A stretch of DNA of 64,000 nt from Closterium sp. NIES-65. Its lineage: Eukaryota; Streptophyta; Zygnematophyceae; Desmidiales; Closteriaceae. The stretch lies in NCBI GenBank assembly GCA_948144175.1, contig CANXME010002092.1, positions 186,001 through 250,000 of the forward strand. Direction: 5' to 3'. The notes under the pieces are model-generated. The model was not told the DNA's origin. It saw only the letters and a program-made list of their open reading frames with translations, and searched no databases. Positions 55,201 to 64,000 of the stretch are shown one piece after another. The position numbers and the translations under genes were made by a program. Positions within the stretch are counted from its first letter, which is position 1, and each line of letters opens with the position of its first letter.

Positions 55201-57066
55201 GAGACGGTAGTAAGGCACCGACTCGTCAAAGGTGACGTCCTGGGAGGACAGAACACGACACGTGGTGGGGTGGTAAAACCTCCAGCTAGGCGCGTTGGGG
55301 GGGAAGCCAAGGAAGACGCAAGGAACAGCACAGGGGGACAGCTTGTCCGCAGACAAGTCACGGACAAACGCCCGAGATCCCCAGACCCGAAACGCAGACG
55401 CATCCCCAACCTTCCCTGTCCACCGCAAGGCAGGAGAGGTCTCTGGCAAGGAGACCCGGTACTGAAGGTTGAGCTGATGCGCGGCGTACTGAACCGCAAA
55501 CGGCCACAGAAAATGGGGGGCACTCGCATGCATCATGGACGTACAAGCAACGTCCATGACCATGCCAATGCGGCGCTCAGCAATCCCATTTTGCTGTGGA
55601 GAGGCCGGAAGCATGAAGGCTTGGCGGATGCCCTGCGCACGACAGAAGGCTCCCAGACGGGCAGAGGAAAACTCCCCGCCTCTGTCCGAGTGCAGACGCA
55701 GAACAAGAAAGTCTGAGCCGAAACTCTCTCTGAGCTGGAGACGAGCTGCGCGGATCCAGTCGATCAACACCTCAATGACGTCACCCTTGCTGGGCAAGGG
55801 GAAGACTGTGGTGTAACGCGAGTAGTCCTCAACGACCAGCAGAAAGTACCACTCTCGCCCCTACCCTCTGACGTGGGCTGGGCCCCACACGTCCATGTGT
55901 AGAGTCTGCAACGGAGCTTCTGTTGGAGGAAACTCGGAGGAGTGAGGGGCGGCGCGCTGTCGCCCCTCGACGCAGGGAACGCAGGTAGGGCCAGGCCCCA
56001 GAGGAAGGGGAGGGAGAGACCGAGGAAGACCAGAGACAAGGACACGGGAGGCCATGCCTCGGAGACGAGGCAAGGAGGGGTGACCAGGGCTGTGGTGCCA
56101 AAGGAGAGTTTGGTGGGACAGCAGATGACACGAGCTGGGGGCAGACTCAGGACCAGACCTGGACGCCGCAAGAAACACCTGACTCGACGCAGCTACCTGG
56201 GCAGACTCAGCAGTAGGAGGAGACTCACCAGTAAGGGTGTACAGGCTCGACCCAGACCGACAGGTGAACGTGGCCAAGTGTCAGCCTGTCCGAGCACACG
56301 TGCAGTGGGTCACTCGCTGACTCGCAGGAGTGAACTGGTCAACCCCTCGATCCTGTAGGTCCGCTCCACTCACCAAGTTCGTAGAGAACGAGAGGAGGTA
56401 GAGACCAGACAGGGTGCCAGAGGGGGCTGCCGGGCACGGTAAGACAGTGGTGAAGCTTGCAAGGACAGGACCCCCTGAGGGATCTGCCAGGGAGACTGCA
56501 ACGAGTCGACTAAACGGCGTAAGAGTGGTGCGGTCTCGAAAGAAAGAGCGGGACGCACCCGAGTCCACGGCGAAGGTGTGGAAGGCCTGAGCCGACGTAG
56601 TACCTGAGAGAGTAGACTCACCAGCACTTGGGGCGGCAGACGCACTCGCACTTGGGGCAGCAGATGCACTAGCACCTAGAGCAGCAGCCTTACCAGCACC
56701 TAGCGCAGCAGCCTCAATGCCCGGGTCAGGCGGTACACACAGGTAACACGCACCCTCAACATTATCAGCAACAACATACATGGCCCCAAGAATAGCATCA
56801 AAGTCAAGATCAAAGATAGTTACCCCGGCCTTAGCCAGATCTCCCCAGTGAGGGATCTCTGACGCCTCAGGGAACTGGCGACGCCACGTGTCCGTTGGGC
56901 GACCAAAGCAGCACTGGGTGGAGTGCGGGCCTCCGCACTGCTCACCAGTGCGGTCGCCGGTACGGAGAACGTAAGAGCAGGGACCAAAACCCCCACCGCG
57001 CAGGCGTGCAATGTACCACTCACGAAGTTGCTGAGGGGACAGGGTCACACCACTCTGCTGCTGCTG
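52264..57066 (-). pseudogene. Element I pol, several stops and a frameshift
   Basis: Continues in frame after the gag UAG: QQQSGVTLSPQQLREW, knuckle GPCSYVLRTG...CGGPHSTQCC (intact CX13CX3HX4C), protease VDSGAS, TGA at 56281-56283 (Arg CGA site), HHSPGHPS pre-integrase, TAG near 55861, integrase core with a changed DYSRY context (EDYSRY), TAA near 55102 (Ser site), TAG at the LREW Trp (about 54836), frameshifted Gly/Ala linker, RT from 53778 with YVDD at 53236-53247, TAG at 53125 (Gln site), RNase H to 52264. Unlike G and H it keeps CAG at the SSQW codon before RT. Confidence 0.88.
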
Positions 57067-58105
57067 CTAGCGCTGACCACCACCGGCGCCACTCCTCTGC
57101 GCAGAGTCGCGACTCGCTCCACCACCGCCGCCTCCGCCGCCGCCGCCGCCGCCTCCGCCGCCTCCTCGACCTCCGCCTCCTCCACTACCTCCGCCACCTC
57201 CACCGCCTCCGCCACCTCCACTGCTGCCGCCGCCGCCGCCACCCCCGGCACCACTCCCACCACCACCCCCACTCCCTCCACCGCCTCCAAAACCACCTCC
57301 ACCGCCCCCTCCACCCCCTCCAGTGCCCTTGCCCCCCTTGCCCTTGCCGGTGCGGCGTCTCCCGCTCGGGGCAGACGCAGCGCCGACCGACTCGAAACCA
57401 ACGAGGTCGGCCGCAGCGGCAGAGGCAACAGAGGGCAAGAGAGGGGAGGGAGAACACCCCTCAAAGACGGGGGTGCGAGGGTCACTGGAAGAGGCTCCTA
57501 CAGTAACTATGCTCTTCTCTATCGCTAGGAGGGCCTTCTTGAGGAGGTAAACAGTAATAGTGGTGGGGCAAACAGAGAGGAAGTGGTCCCTGACTATGCG
57601 GAGAGAGTCAGGGAGCCCGGTGACTATGTAGTAGAGGGTGATGTACATGGGGGGAGGGTTCTTGGCGCAGAACTCAGCAGGAAGCGCAGCGCGGTAGCAA
57701 ATGTCACTAGTGCGGAGGTGCGTAATGAGGCCAGCGACAGTGGGAAAGGCAGCAAGGTCAGGGAAGAGGTACGGTAGCATGAGGCGGCTCGGTGCAGCAG
57801 TGGCAGGGGAAGAGTAGCGTGCAACTACAGTGTCGTACAAGGTTTGGGCACTCTTGTACTGGCTAAAGTGTGCACGCTCATTGGTCGGCAAGTGGCGGCG
57901 CACAGCAAGGCGAGCAGCAGCGTCATGTGTGGCCCACTGTGAGCGAACAGTGGCGTCAGCATCAGCAGCAGGGGCAGGGGAGGCAGTAGAAGTTAGGTCA
58001 AAGAGGGAGATGCCGTCTGCCCTATCGCACTGCAGGAAAAGCTGTAGATCATCTACCAACTGCCCGACCCTCAGTGTCAAAGGTGAGAACGCTAGGGGAA
58101 GCCAT
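57067..58105 (-). pseudogene. Element I gag, small N-terminal deletion, ending in UAG
   Basis: ATG at 58103-58105 (MASPSVLTFDTEGR). A deletion of about 17 bp near 58055 removes the IDFEVW segment and shifts the frame. From 58080 the gag frame is open: VDDLQLFLQCDRADGISLFDL ... KNPPPMYITLYYIVTGLPDSLR (the C tract is interrupted by T and in frame here) ... long polyglycine tail ... GGGQR then TAG 57067-57069, followed in frame by pol. Confidence 0.85.
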
Positions 58106-59129
58106 AACTGCTGTAGGCAGGGAAGTGCAGTGGTAGAGACTGTGCTCTTACCAGGTAGGTGGGGCGATCGGGCTGCTTAGCGGCTCGGCTGTCGGCGGCT
58201 CGGCTGCAGGGCGGCTCGGCTGCAGGGCGGCTCGGCTGCTGGGCGGCTCGGCTGCTGGGCGGCTCGGCTGCTGGGCGGCTCGGCTGCACGGTGCTGGGCG
58301 GCTTGGCTGTCGGGCGGCTCGTCTGCTGGGCGGCTCGGCTGCCGGGCGGCTCGGTTGCTGGGCGGCTCAAGCGGTCGGGCGGCTCAGCTGGCGGGCGGTT
58401 CGGTTGCTCGGCGCTGCGGGCGCTGGGCGGCGGGGTCGCAGGTGGTGGCGAGGTCGTAGGTGGTGGCGGGGCCTAAGGTGGCGGCGGGCCGCAAGGGTGG
58501 GCGGGGCCGCGGTGGCGACGGGGCCGAAGTGGGCGACGTAGCGGGGCCGCGACGGGGCCGTAGCGGGGCCTAAGCGGGGCCGTAGCGGGGCCGACGGGGC
58601 CGAAGCGGGGTCTAAGTGGGGCCAAAGCGGGGGTGACGGGGCCGTAGCGGGGCCTAAGCGTGGCCTTAGCGGGGCCGACGGGGCCAACGGGGCCGTAGCG
58701 GGGCCTTAGTGGGGCCGACGGGGCCTAAGCGGGGCCGACGGGGCCTTAGCGGGGCCTAAGCGGGGCCTAAGCGGGGCCGTAGCGGGGCCGTAGCAGGGCC
58801 GACGGGGCCATAGCGGGGCCGTACCGGGGCCGTAGTGGGGCCGACGGAGCCTAAGCGGGGCCGACGGGACCGTAGCGGGGCCTAAGCGGGGCCGTAGCGG
58901 GGCCGACGGGGCCGTAACGGGGCCGTAGCGGGGCCGTAGCGGGGCCGTAGCGGGGCCGCGACAGGGCCGTAAGCGGCCTAAGCGAGGCCGTAGAGGGCGG
59001 CTCGAGGGGCAGTAAGGGCGGCCAATAGGGGCCGCAAAGGCGGCTCGAGGCGCTACTTGGGTTAGGAGCTAAGGGAAGGAAAAAAAAAGTTCGTGGTGGG
59101 CCCTAGGCAGTATTCCCACTCGGGAACCT
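58106..59129 (-). repeat. Element I leader with GC-rich tandem repeats
   Basis: About 58180-58420 is a 9-to-15-bp array (plus strand GCGGCTCGGCTGCTGG). About 58500-58990 is an irregular array of GCGGGGCCGTA / GCGGGGCCTAA / GACGGGGCC units. The primer site (59130-59140) reads TGGTATCGAGC in sense, one base short of the tRNA-iMet complement. Confidence 0.85.
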
Positions 59130-59140
59130 GCTCGATACCA

Positions 59141-59272
59141 TGAGAAGAAGTGAAAATGGAATGAATGAACTATGAAACAGCTGGGTACAAGTACTAACCC
59201 TAATTGGGCTGTACCCCTTATGGGCTACCCCACTACAGCCTACACAAATGTATAAGCTATAATGTTCTGACA
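59141..59272 (-). repeat. Element I 5' LTR
   Basis: 132 bp, partner of 51933-52064; followed by GAAGC (59273-59277) where D resumes. Confidence 0.93.
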
Positions 59273-59277
59273 GAAGC

Positions 59278-61816
59278 TGCGCTGAGCCACCAACCGTTCC
59301 CGCTGCTCAAACCTGGAACGAACCGCTACCCCAAGCTACACAAGGTGTACAGCGATTTCCTTAACGTGGGGCATTGCGGAGCCGAGGACAAAATGTACAC
59401 GCTCACCTTCATCGACGCTGGAACGCGCTACATGTGGGTCATGAACGTGGAGTCATGCGACAGAGCCTACGAGATGTTTCGCCTCTGGCTGGCGCACGCA
59501 AAGCGACCGTCTAGGAAGAAGCTGAAAATCTAGCAATCTGACGGCGCGGCAGAATTCAGGAGCAACCAAATGCAAACCTACCTCACGCAAAAGGGGATCG
59601 AGAACCACATTTCTCTCCCCTACGCGCACCAATAGCAAGGCGTAGCTGAGCGGACGAACCGCACGCTAATGACGAAGGTGCGCGCGCTGATGAAGCAGTC
59701 GAAATTACCGCCGATCTACTGGACCTACGCGATGCACCATGCAGTGCGGGTGCACAACCTACTCACGACCACCGCCATCACCGTCAATTTGTCCCTGCAT
59801 GTCAAATGGACCGGGACCAAAGGGGATACCTCCATGCTGCGCGTATGGGGGTGCATGGTTCAATACCGCCCGCCGACCTCAACCATCGGCAAATTCGCCA
59901 GCCGCGCGCGCTGGGGGATCCATCTCGGCATCAGACATGAGTACAAGGCGTGGATCGTGCTGGACCTCCTCAGTCAGAAAATCGCTCACGCTCGCGACGT
60001 CATCTTCTACGAGCGCCTCTTCCTCGACCAGTTCCGCCGCAACGAAGAAACGAACGCGAACCGCGTCTACGCAAACGATGGGCACAGCTACGCAACGCCT
60101 AAAGACGAGGCCGCTGCAGCAATCTTGGAGCAGGACACGAGGGGCGAGTTCGTGTGGGAAGAACGACGTAGTAGCGTCGACGACGACGACAATTCCTCGG
60201 GAGGAGGAATGGGCGAAGCAGGCGGAAGCGGAACGGGCGGAAGCGGCAGAGGCACAGCACCACTAGCGCCTCCTGAACCAGAAAGCGATGACGACGACGT
60301 ACAGGAAGTCATCTCGCAACGTCGCCACGACAGCACTATCTCAGGATTGCAGCTGCTCGGGCTTCACACCGCAACTTCGAAGGCGCCACGTGTCATCGAG
60401 CCCCAAAATCCACGCGAAGCTCTTTCTGGACCACACAGCAAGAAATGGTGCGAAGTAATGGACGCAGAGATCAAGGCGCTGGAGTCACGAGACACCCGGG
60501 TGCTAGTCGACCGCGCGTTGATCAAAGGCGCAAGAATCCTCTCGGGGAAGTGGGTCTTCCGCGCGAAAACCGTAGCGGACGGAACGATCGAGCGCTTCAA
60601 GGCACATTGGGTGGTTTGTGGCTATGATCAGAGGCATGGCATCGACTTGGACAAGACGTTCGCCCCAGCTAGCCGCCATACCTCCGTTCGAATCCTGCTC
60701 GCCATTGCCTAACCGAGGCTGTGGCAGCAGTACCTGCACAACATCCTGCTTGAAACCGGATTCAAGCAGATGCCGCACGATCCAGGGATGTATCGCCGTG
60801 AATTCCAGAGGGAATACAGTCTCCTCACGGTGTACGTCGACGACCTGCTTTACACAGGCTCAAACAACAAGCTTCTCGAGCAGTTGGAGAAGGCCTTGGC
60901 GGGGCGCGTCGACATCACGTCCAACTATGAGGTGAAGCAGTTTCTAGGCCTCAACATCTCCTACGCGCCTGAGGCCATTCATCTCTCAGCGGCTAAGTAC
61001 ACAGAGGAGTTAGTGAAGCGGTTCAACATTCCACCTTCACCTCTCTCAACTCCCTACCAAACTTCCGGACCGAACCACAAACCCGACAACAAACCCCTAT
61101 CCCCTGCTGGGATTCAGACTTACCAGCAGCAGTCGGGATGCCTCCTCTTCGCCTCTGTCACCTGCAGGCCAGACCTCTCGTACATCGCCAGTCAGCTGGC
61201 GCAGTACTCACGCAAACCAACGGCTGAGAATCTTCTGGATCTGCAGCGCGCCCTTCAGTTCTTCGTTTCAACGCCCAAGATTGGGCTGTGCTACTCAACT
61301 GCACCAACTCCATCCTTCAACCTCATCGGCTATGTGGACGCCGATCTCGCAGCAGACCCCGATAATCGACGGTCCAGGGGTGGCTTCCTATTCCGACTCG
61401 AGCCAACGGGACCAATCTTCTGGAACTCGCAGAAGCAGGAGCTGGTTGCCCTGTCGTCAGCTGAAGCAGAATTCATCGCAGCAACCGCAACAGTTCGTGA
61501 AGGCCTCTACTTGCAGGAACTCCTGCAAGAGGCGAAAATTCCAGCTTCACCCACATTTCGCCTTCAGTGCGACAACCAGAGCGCGATTCGCATCGCGAAC
61601 AAACCTGGTTTCGTCAACCGGACCAAAGACATTGCGCTGCGGTACTTCTTCGTGAAAGATGAGGTGGACAAGGGCAAGGTCAACTTGACCTACTGCCCGA
61701 CCGGTGACATGGCAGCACACTTCCTCACGAAGCGACTGCCATGCCAGCAGTATCAGCACTGCTCCGAACTCAGCGGCGTGGTCAAGCATGTCAAGTCGAG
61801 CTGCGGCCAGGAGTGA
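59278..61816 (+). pseudogene. Element D pol part 3: integrase, RT with deletion, RNase H
   Basis: The integrase core starts with FIDAGT; TAG replaces the Trp just before QSDGAAEF (about 59533). QSDGAAEF and AERTNRTLM remain, and TAG replaces a Gln in the HQQ motif (about 59635). The C-terminal integrase region (RVWGCMVQYRPP) is open. After an acidic linker the RT begins (KWCEVMDAEIKALESRDTRVLV, WVFRAK) but about 150 bp between LLAIA (60710) and PRLWQQYL (60717) are missing compared with C. This removes the first catalytic Asp segment and the KSLYGIKQAP motif. YVDD (60833-60844) and RNase H (YVDADLAAD, LVALSSAEAEFIAA) follow to TGA at 61814-61816. The polypurine tract AGGGGGG is at 61817-61823. 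Confidence 0.9.
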
Positions 61817-61823
61817 AGGGGGG

Positions 61824-62272
61824 TGTTACGAATAGTAATACTTGAATATTACTGTGCATTCCTCACCGCAGCAAAGAGAAGCACGCAGTATCGCGAATGA
61901 ACGCGAAGCGTTAGACGGTTGGAAATGACCCGAAGCGTCAGACAGTTGGGACGCATCTGAACCGTCGGAGCAGACAACATCAGGCAGCTGCAAGCAGGAT
62001 GGCTTAGGCGGGAACAGTTTCGTAACTGTTCGCGCCGCACGGTTGGGAATGTATTTGAATAAGGGAATGTACCCCTTACAGTACATGGCTATCTAGGTTG
62101 TTTCATCTCCCCTGTACTCATATTTATATTTGTTGTATTTGCATGTTTTAAATTGTCTCAAAGCATTTTACATTCATTGTGCTATTGAGGTCAACGGCCC
62201 ACCAACATCACTTCTCTGCGTATGAGCCTTACTGAGTAGATCCTAGGCCACGATCAACTTCTGATCGCAGCA
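61824..62272 (+). repeat. Element D 3' LTR
   Basis: 449 bp, TGTTACGAATAG to GATCGCAGCA, followed by GCACA (62273-62277), the right target duplication. Confidence 0.94.
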
Positions 62273-62397
62273 GCACAGAGTGTTGGATCTGATTATATAA
62301 TAGTCTAGAATCTCAATATTATCTTCGATTTTCGCTTCAAAAACAGTCGACGTCTGGTTGTCTACTAGAAGTTACCACACACTGGGATGCCCGAAGT

Positions 62398-62470
62398 GCA
62401 CACACTGGGATTCAAACCCGAGACCTTCGCTCTGATACCAAGTTAGAATCCCAACCACTAGACCATTGGG
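62398..62470 (-). ncRNA. tRNA-like sequence, possible SINE head or tRNA pseudogene
   Basis: In minus-strand sense, TGGTCTAGTGGTTGGG (box A-like) is followed about 34 bp later by GGGTTTGAATCCC (box B-like), the spacing of an internal RNA polymerase III promoter. The flanks do not pair as an acceptor stem and no CCA-adjacent terminator is visible, so a working tRNA is unlikely. A tRNA-derived SINE or decayed tRNA is the better reading. Confidence 0.5.
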
Positions 62471-63036
62471 ATAAAAGGGCTTTTTAAGTAGCGGGTCAAT
62501 GCGCCCATAATCCCCCAGGACAACGAGCGTGTAACCCTTCCTTAAGATTAATCGGGGATCACCATTGGACCTCTGACAGGCATGTGCGTGAAACGTGTTC
62601 GAGTCATTTCGCCACATTCACCCTTGTCGCCACGGGCAAAAATGTGACAGTAATATGAAATTGCAACGTGAATCGATTCAAGTGCTTTAATTTCGTAACT
62701 GGGTTAACTTCTCTGATGACGGGCAACCGTTGTTGTTTATATACTGTAGATGTTTTTCTTCCTCAACTTGATGACTGTACCCCGAAATCGGCACAATGGT
62801 CAATTTAGTCACTCACGAGCAAAACTTTCGCGAGTGACTAATTTTGTAATTATGAGGAGCAAATGTTTTGTGATAGGTTGAGCATCGACTGTAGCATGTG
62901 AAGTTGCAGTTTGCATTCATGCGACCGCGGCGACAAGCCTCTAGCGACCGTGGAAAGCGAGGGTAATCATTTAGGCCGAATGGGAAGCCGTTAATAGAGG
63001 AATTTGCCATGTGGATAGTTACGTGCACGAACCCGG
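62471..63036. other. Gene-free gap between D and J with one strong hairpin
   Basis: AT-richer sequence with no coding signal. An imperfect 15-16 bp inverted repeat at 62802-62844 (AATTTAGTCACTCACG with CGCGAGTGACTAATTTT) may be a palindromic MITE remnant. Confidence 0.5.
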
Positions 63037-63169
63037 TGTCAGAACATCATAGCTTATACTTGTGTGTAGGCTGTAGTGGGGAAGCCCATAAGGGGTACAA
63101 CCCAATTAGGGTTAGTACTTGTACCCAACTGTTTCAAAGTTCAATCATTCTCTTGTTCTAATCTTCACA
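63037..63169 (+). repeat. Element J 5' LTR
   Basis: 133 bp, TGTCAGAACATCATAGC to ATCTTCACA; contains GTAGGCTGTAGTGGGG. Followed by primer site TGGTATAGAGC (63170-63180), the same one-base-short form as in B. Confidence 0.92.
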
Positions 63170-63180
63170 TGGTATAGAGC

Positions 63181-64000
63181 TGGTTCCCTCGTGGGAACTG
63201 TTCCTAGGGCCCACCGATTTTTTCTTTCCTGCCCGGAGCACGCTTGGCCCCTGCCCGAGTCGCGCCCCGTGTCGTTCCCCCTTGCAACCTCTTTAACGGC
63301 CCCTAACGGCCTCGTCGCGCCGCCCTTGCGGCCCCGTCGCGCCGCCCTTGCGGCCCCGTCGCGCCGCCCTTGCGGCCTCGTCGTGGCGCCCCTTACTGCA
63401 GCCCCATCGCCGCCCTTTCAGCGGCCACGTTGCCGCCCTTTCAACGGCCCCGTCGCCGCCCTTTCAGCGGCCCCGTCACCGCCCTTCCGCGGCCCCGTCG
63501 CCGCCCTTCAACGGCCTCGCCGCCCGCCCTTGCAGCGGCCCCGTAGCCGCCCTTCTACCGCCCCGTCGCCGCCCTCCACCGGCCCCGTCGCCGCCCTTTC
63601 AGCGGCCCCGTCGCCGCCCTTCAGCGGCCCCGTCGCCACCCTTGCAGCGGCCCCGTAGCCGCCCTTTTGCGGCTCCGTCACCGCCCTCCAGCGGCTCCTC
63701 GCCGCCCTTCCACGGCCCCGTCACCGCCCTTTCAGCGGCCCGTCGCCGCCCTTTCAGCGGCCCCGTCGCCGCCCGCCCTTCCACGGCCCCGTCGCCGCTC
63801 AGCCACCCAGCGCCCGAGCCGCCGAGCAGCCCAGCCACCAAGCAGCCGAGCTGCCGAGCCACCGAGCAGCTGAGCCGCCCGACCACCAAGCCACCCTGCA
63901 GCCGAGCCGCCCGACAGCCGAGCCGCCGAGCAGCCGAGCCGCCAACCAAAAAGCCGCCCTGCAGCCGAGCTGCCCAAACGCCGAGCCGCCCAGCAGCCGA
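63181..64000 (+). repeat. Element J leader with GC-rich tandem repeats
   Basis: About 63300-63790 holds units of CGGCCCCGTCGCCGCCCTT (about 20-24 bp). From about 63795 there are GAGCCGCC-type 9-15 bp units, cut by the window end. The long ORFs here are repeat artefacts. Confidence 0.85.

Larger units (their letters stand above)
51933..59272 (-). mobile_element. Element I: complete short-LTR Ty1/copia element inserted in D
   Basis: LTRs of 132 bp (51933-52064, 59141-59272) differ at about six positions, including the terminal TGACG versus TGAGA. Target duplication GAAGC at 51928-51932 and 59273-59277. D continues seamlessly (CPEA to ALSHQPFPLL). 7,340 bp; its LTR type is closest to G and J. 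It lies antisense to D. Confidence 0.95.
26853..62272 (+). mobile_element. Element D: long-LTR Ty1/copia element in four pieces
   Basis: LTRs at 26853-27299 (447 bp) and 61824-62272 (449 bp) are homologous to those of C. The target duplication GCACA lies at 26848-26852 and 62273-62277. The element is cut by E (27376-41203), H (43515-51056) and I (51933-59272). Its own sequence is therefore 26853-27375, 41209-43514, 51062-51932 and 59278-62272, about 6.7 kb, close to the 6.86 kb of C. The order and sense of gag, protease, WG/GW linker, integrase, RT and RNase H are continuous across all three interruptions. It is a dead copy: frameshifts, several stops and a deletion in RT. Confidence 0.95.
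63037..64000 (+). mobile_element. Element J: 5' end of a short-LTR Ty1/copia element, truncated by window edge
   Basis: An LTR at 63037-63169 is followed by a primer site and a GC-rich repeat leader up to base 64000. The LTR resembles those of G and I. Gag would be expected about 100-250 bp beyond the window, judging by leader lengths of 1.0-1.2 kb in B, G, H and I. Confidence 0.9.

Noticed and set aside
13412..57069. Reassigned stop codon (alternative nuclear code) as explanation for UAG in gag-pol
   Set aside because: Dead copies also contain in-frame TGA and TAA, other ORFs end normally in all three stops, and B has only the single junction UAG. Local readthrough or mutation is simpler.

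Overview
This window is a eukaryotic, GC-rich, repeat-dominated stretch made almost entirely of nested transposable elements. The Ty1/copia elements all carry initiator-Met-tRNA-type primer sites. One copia lineage has a WG/GW-rich polyprotein. The only plausible host gene has plant-style features: a CACGTG G-box cluster and an LxLxL EAR-like motif. I read it as a green-lineage (streptophyte alga or early land plant) nuclear genome; a desmid-like charophyte would fit, but that is a guess.

Layout, left to right. (A) 1-~5788: 3' part of a + strand short-LTR copia element; its 5' end lies outside the window. (C) 6168-20443: complete - strand copia of a second family (442-bp LTRs, TSD TTCGC), split by (B) 11117-18531, a + strand short-LTR copia (130-bp LTRs, TSD GAGGG) with an unbroken pol of about 1,590 codons. 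20444-26847: the longest element-poor tract, with a candidate host gene (23815-25311), four G-boxes just upstream of it, and a candidate MITE. (D) 26853-62272: + strand relative of C (447/449-bp LTRs, TSD GCACA), split into four pieces by E, H and I. (E) 27376-41203: 1.5-kb non-autonomous LTR element on the - strand (180-bp LTRs, TSD GGAGG). Its 3' LTR was hit by (F) 27465-39743, a hAT DNA transposon (TIR CAGGCCC, 8-bp TSD ATTCACTA) whose spliced transposase gene was in turn hit by (G) 30025-37414, a + strand copia (132-bp LTRs, TSD AGTAC). (H) 43515-51056 (TSD CTACT) and (I) 51933-59272 (TSD GAAGC) are - strand copia elements in the coding region of D. 62273-63036 is a short AT-richer gap with a tRNA-like sequence. 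(J) 63037-64000 is the 5' LTR and leader of another + strand copia that runs off the window.

Every junction is supported by target-site duplications and by continuity of the interrupted element, giving a strict order: D, then E, then F, then G (four levels).

The most interesting signals are: (1) an in-frame UAG in the same gag/pol linker of all four complete short-LTR copia elements (B, G, H, I), including B, whose pol has no other stop, suggesting gag-pol expression by stop readthrough; (2) a WG/GW repeat domain kept in the pol polyprotein of both long-LTR elements (C and D), resembling an Argonaute hook; (3) a conserved 3' block with covarying hairpins that is retained even in the pol-less element E. 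Most other in-frame stops are CAG-to-TAG or Trp-to-stop changes, consistent with decay of methylated cytosine.
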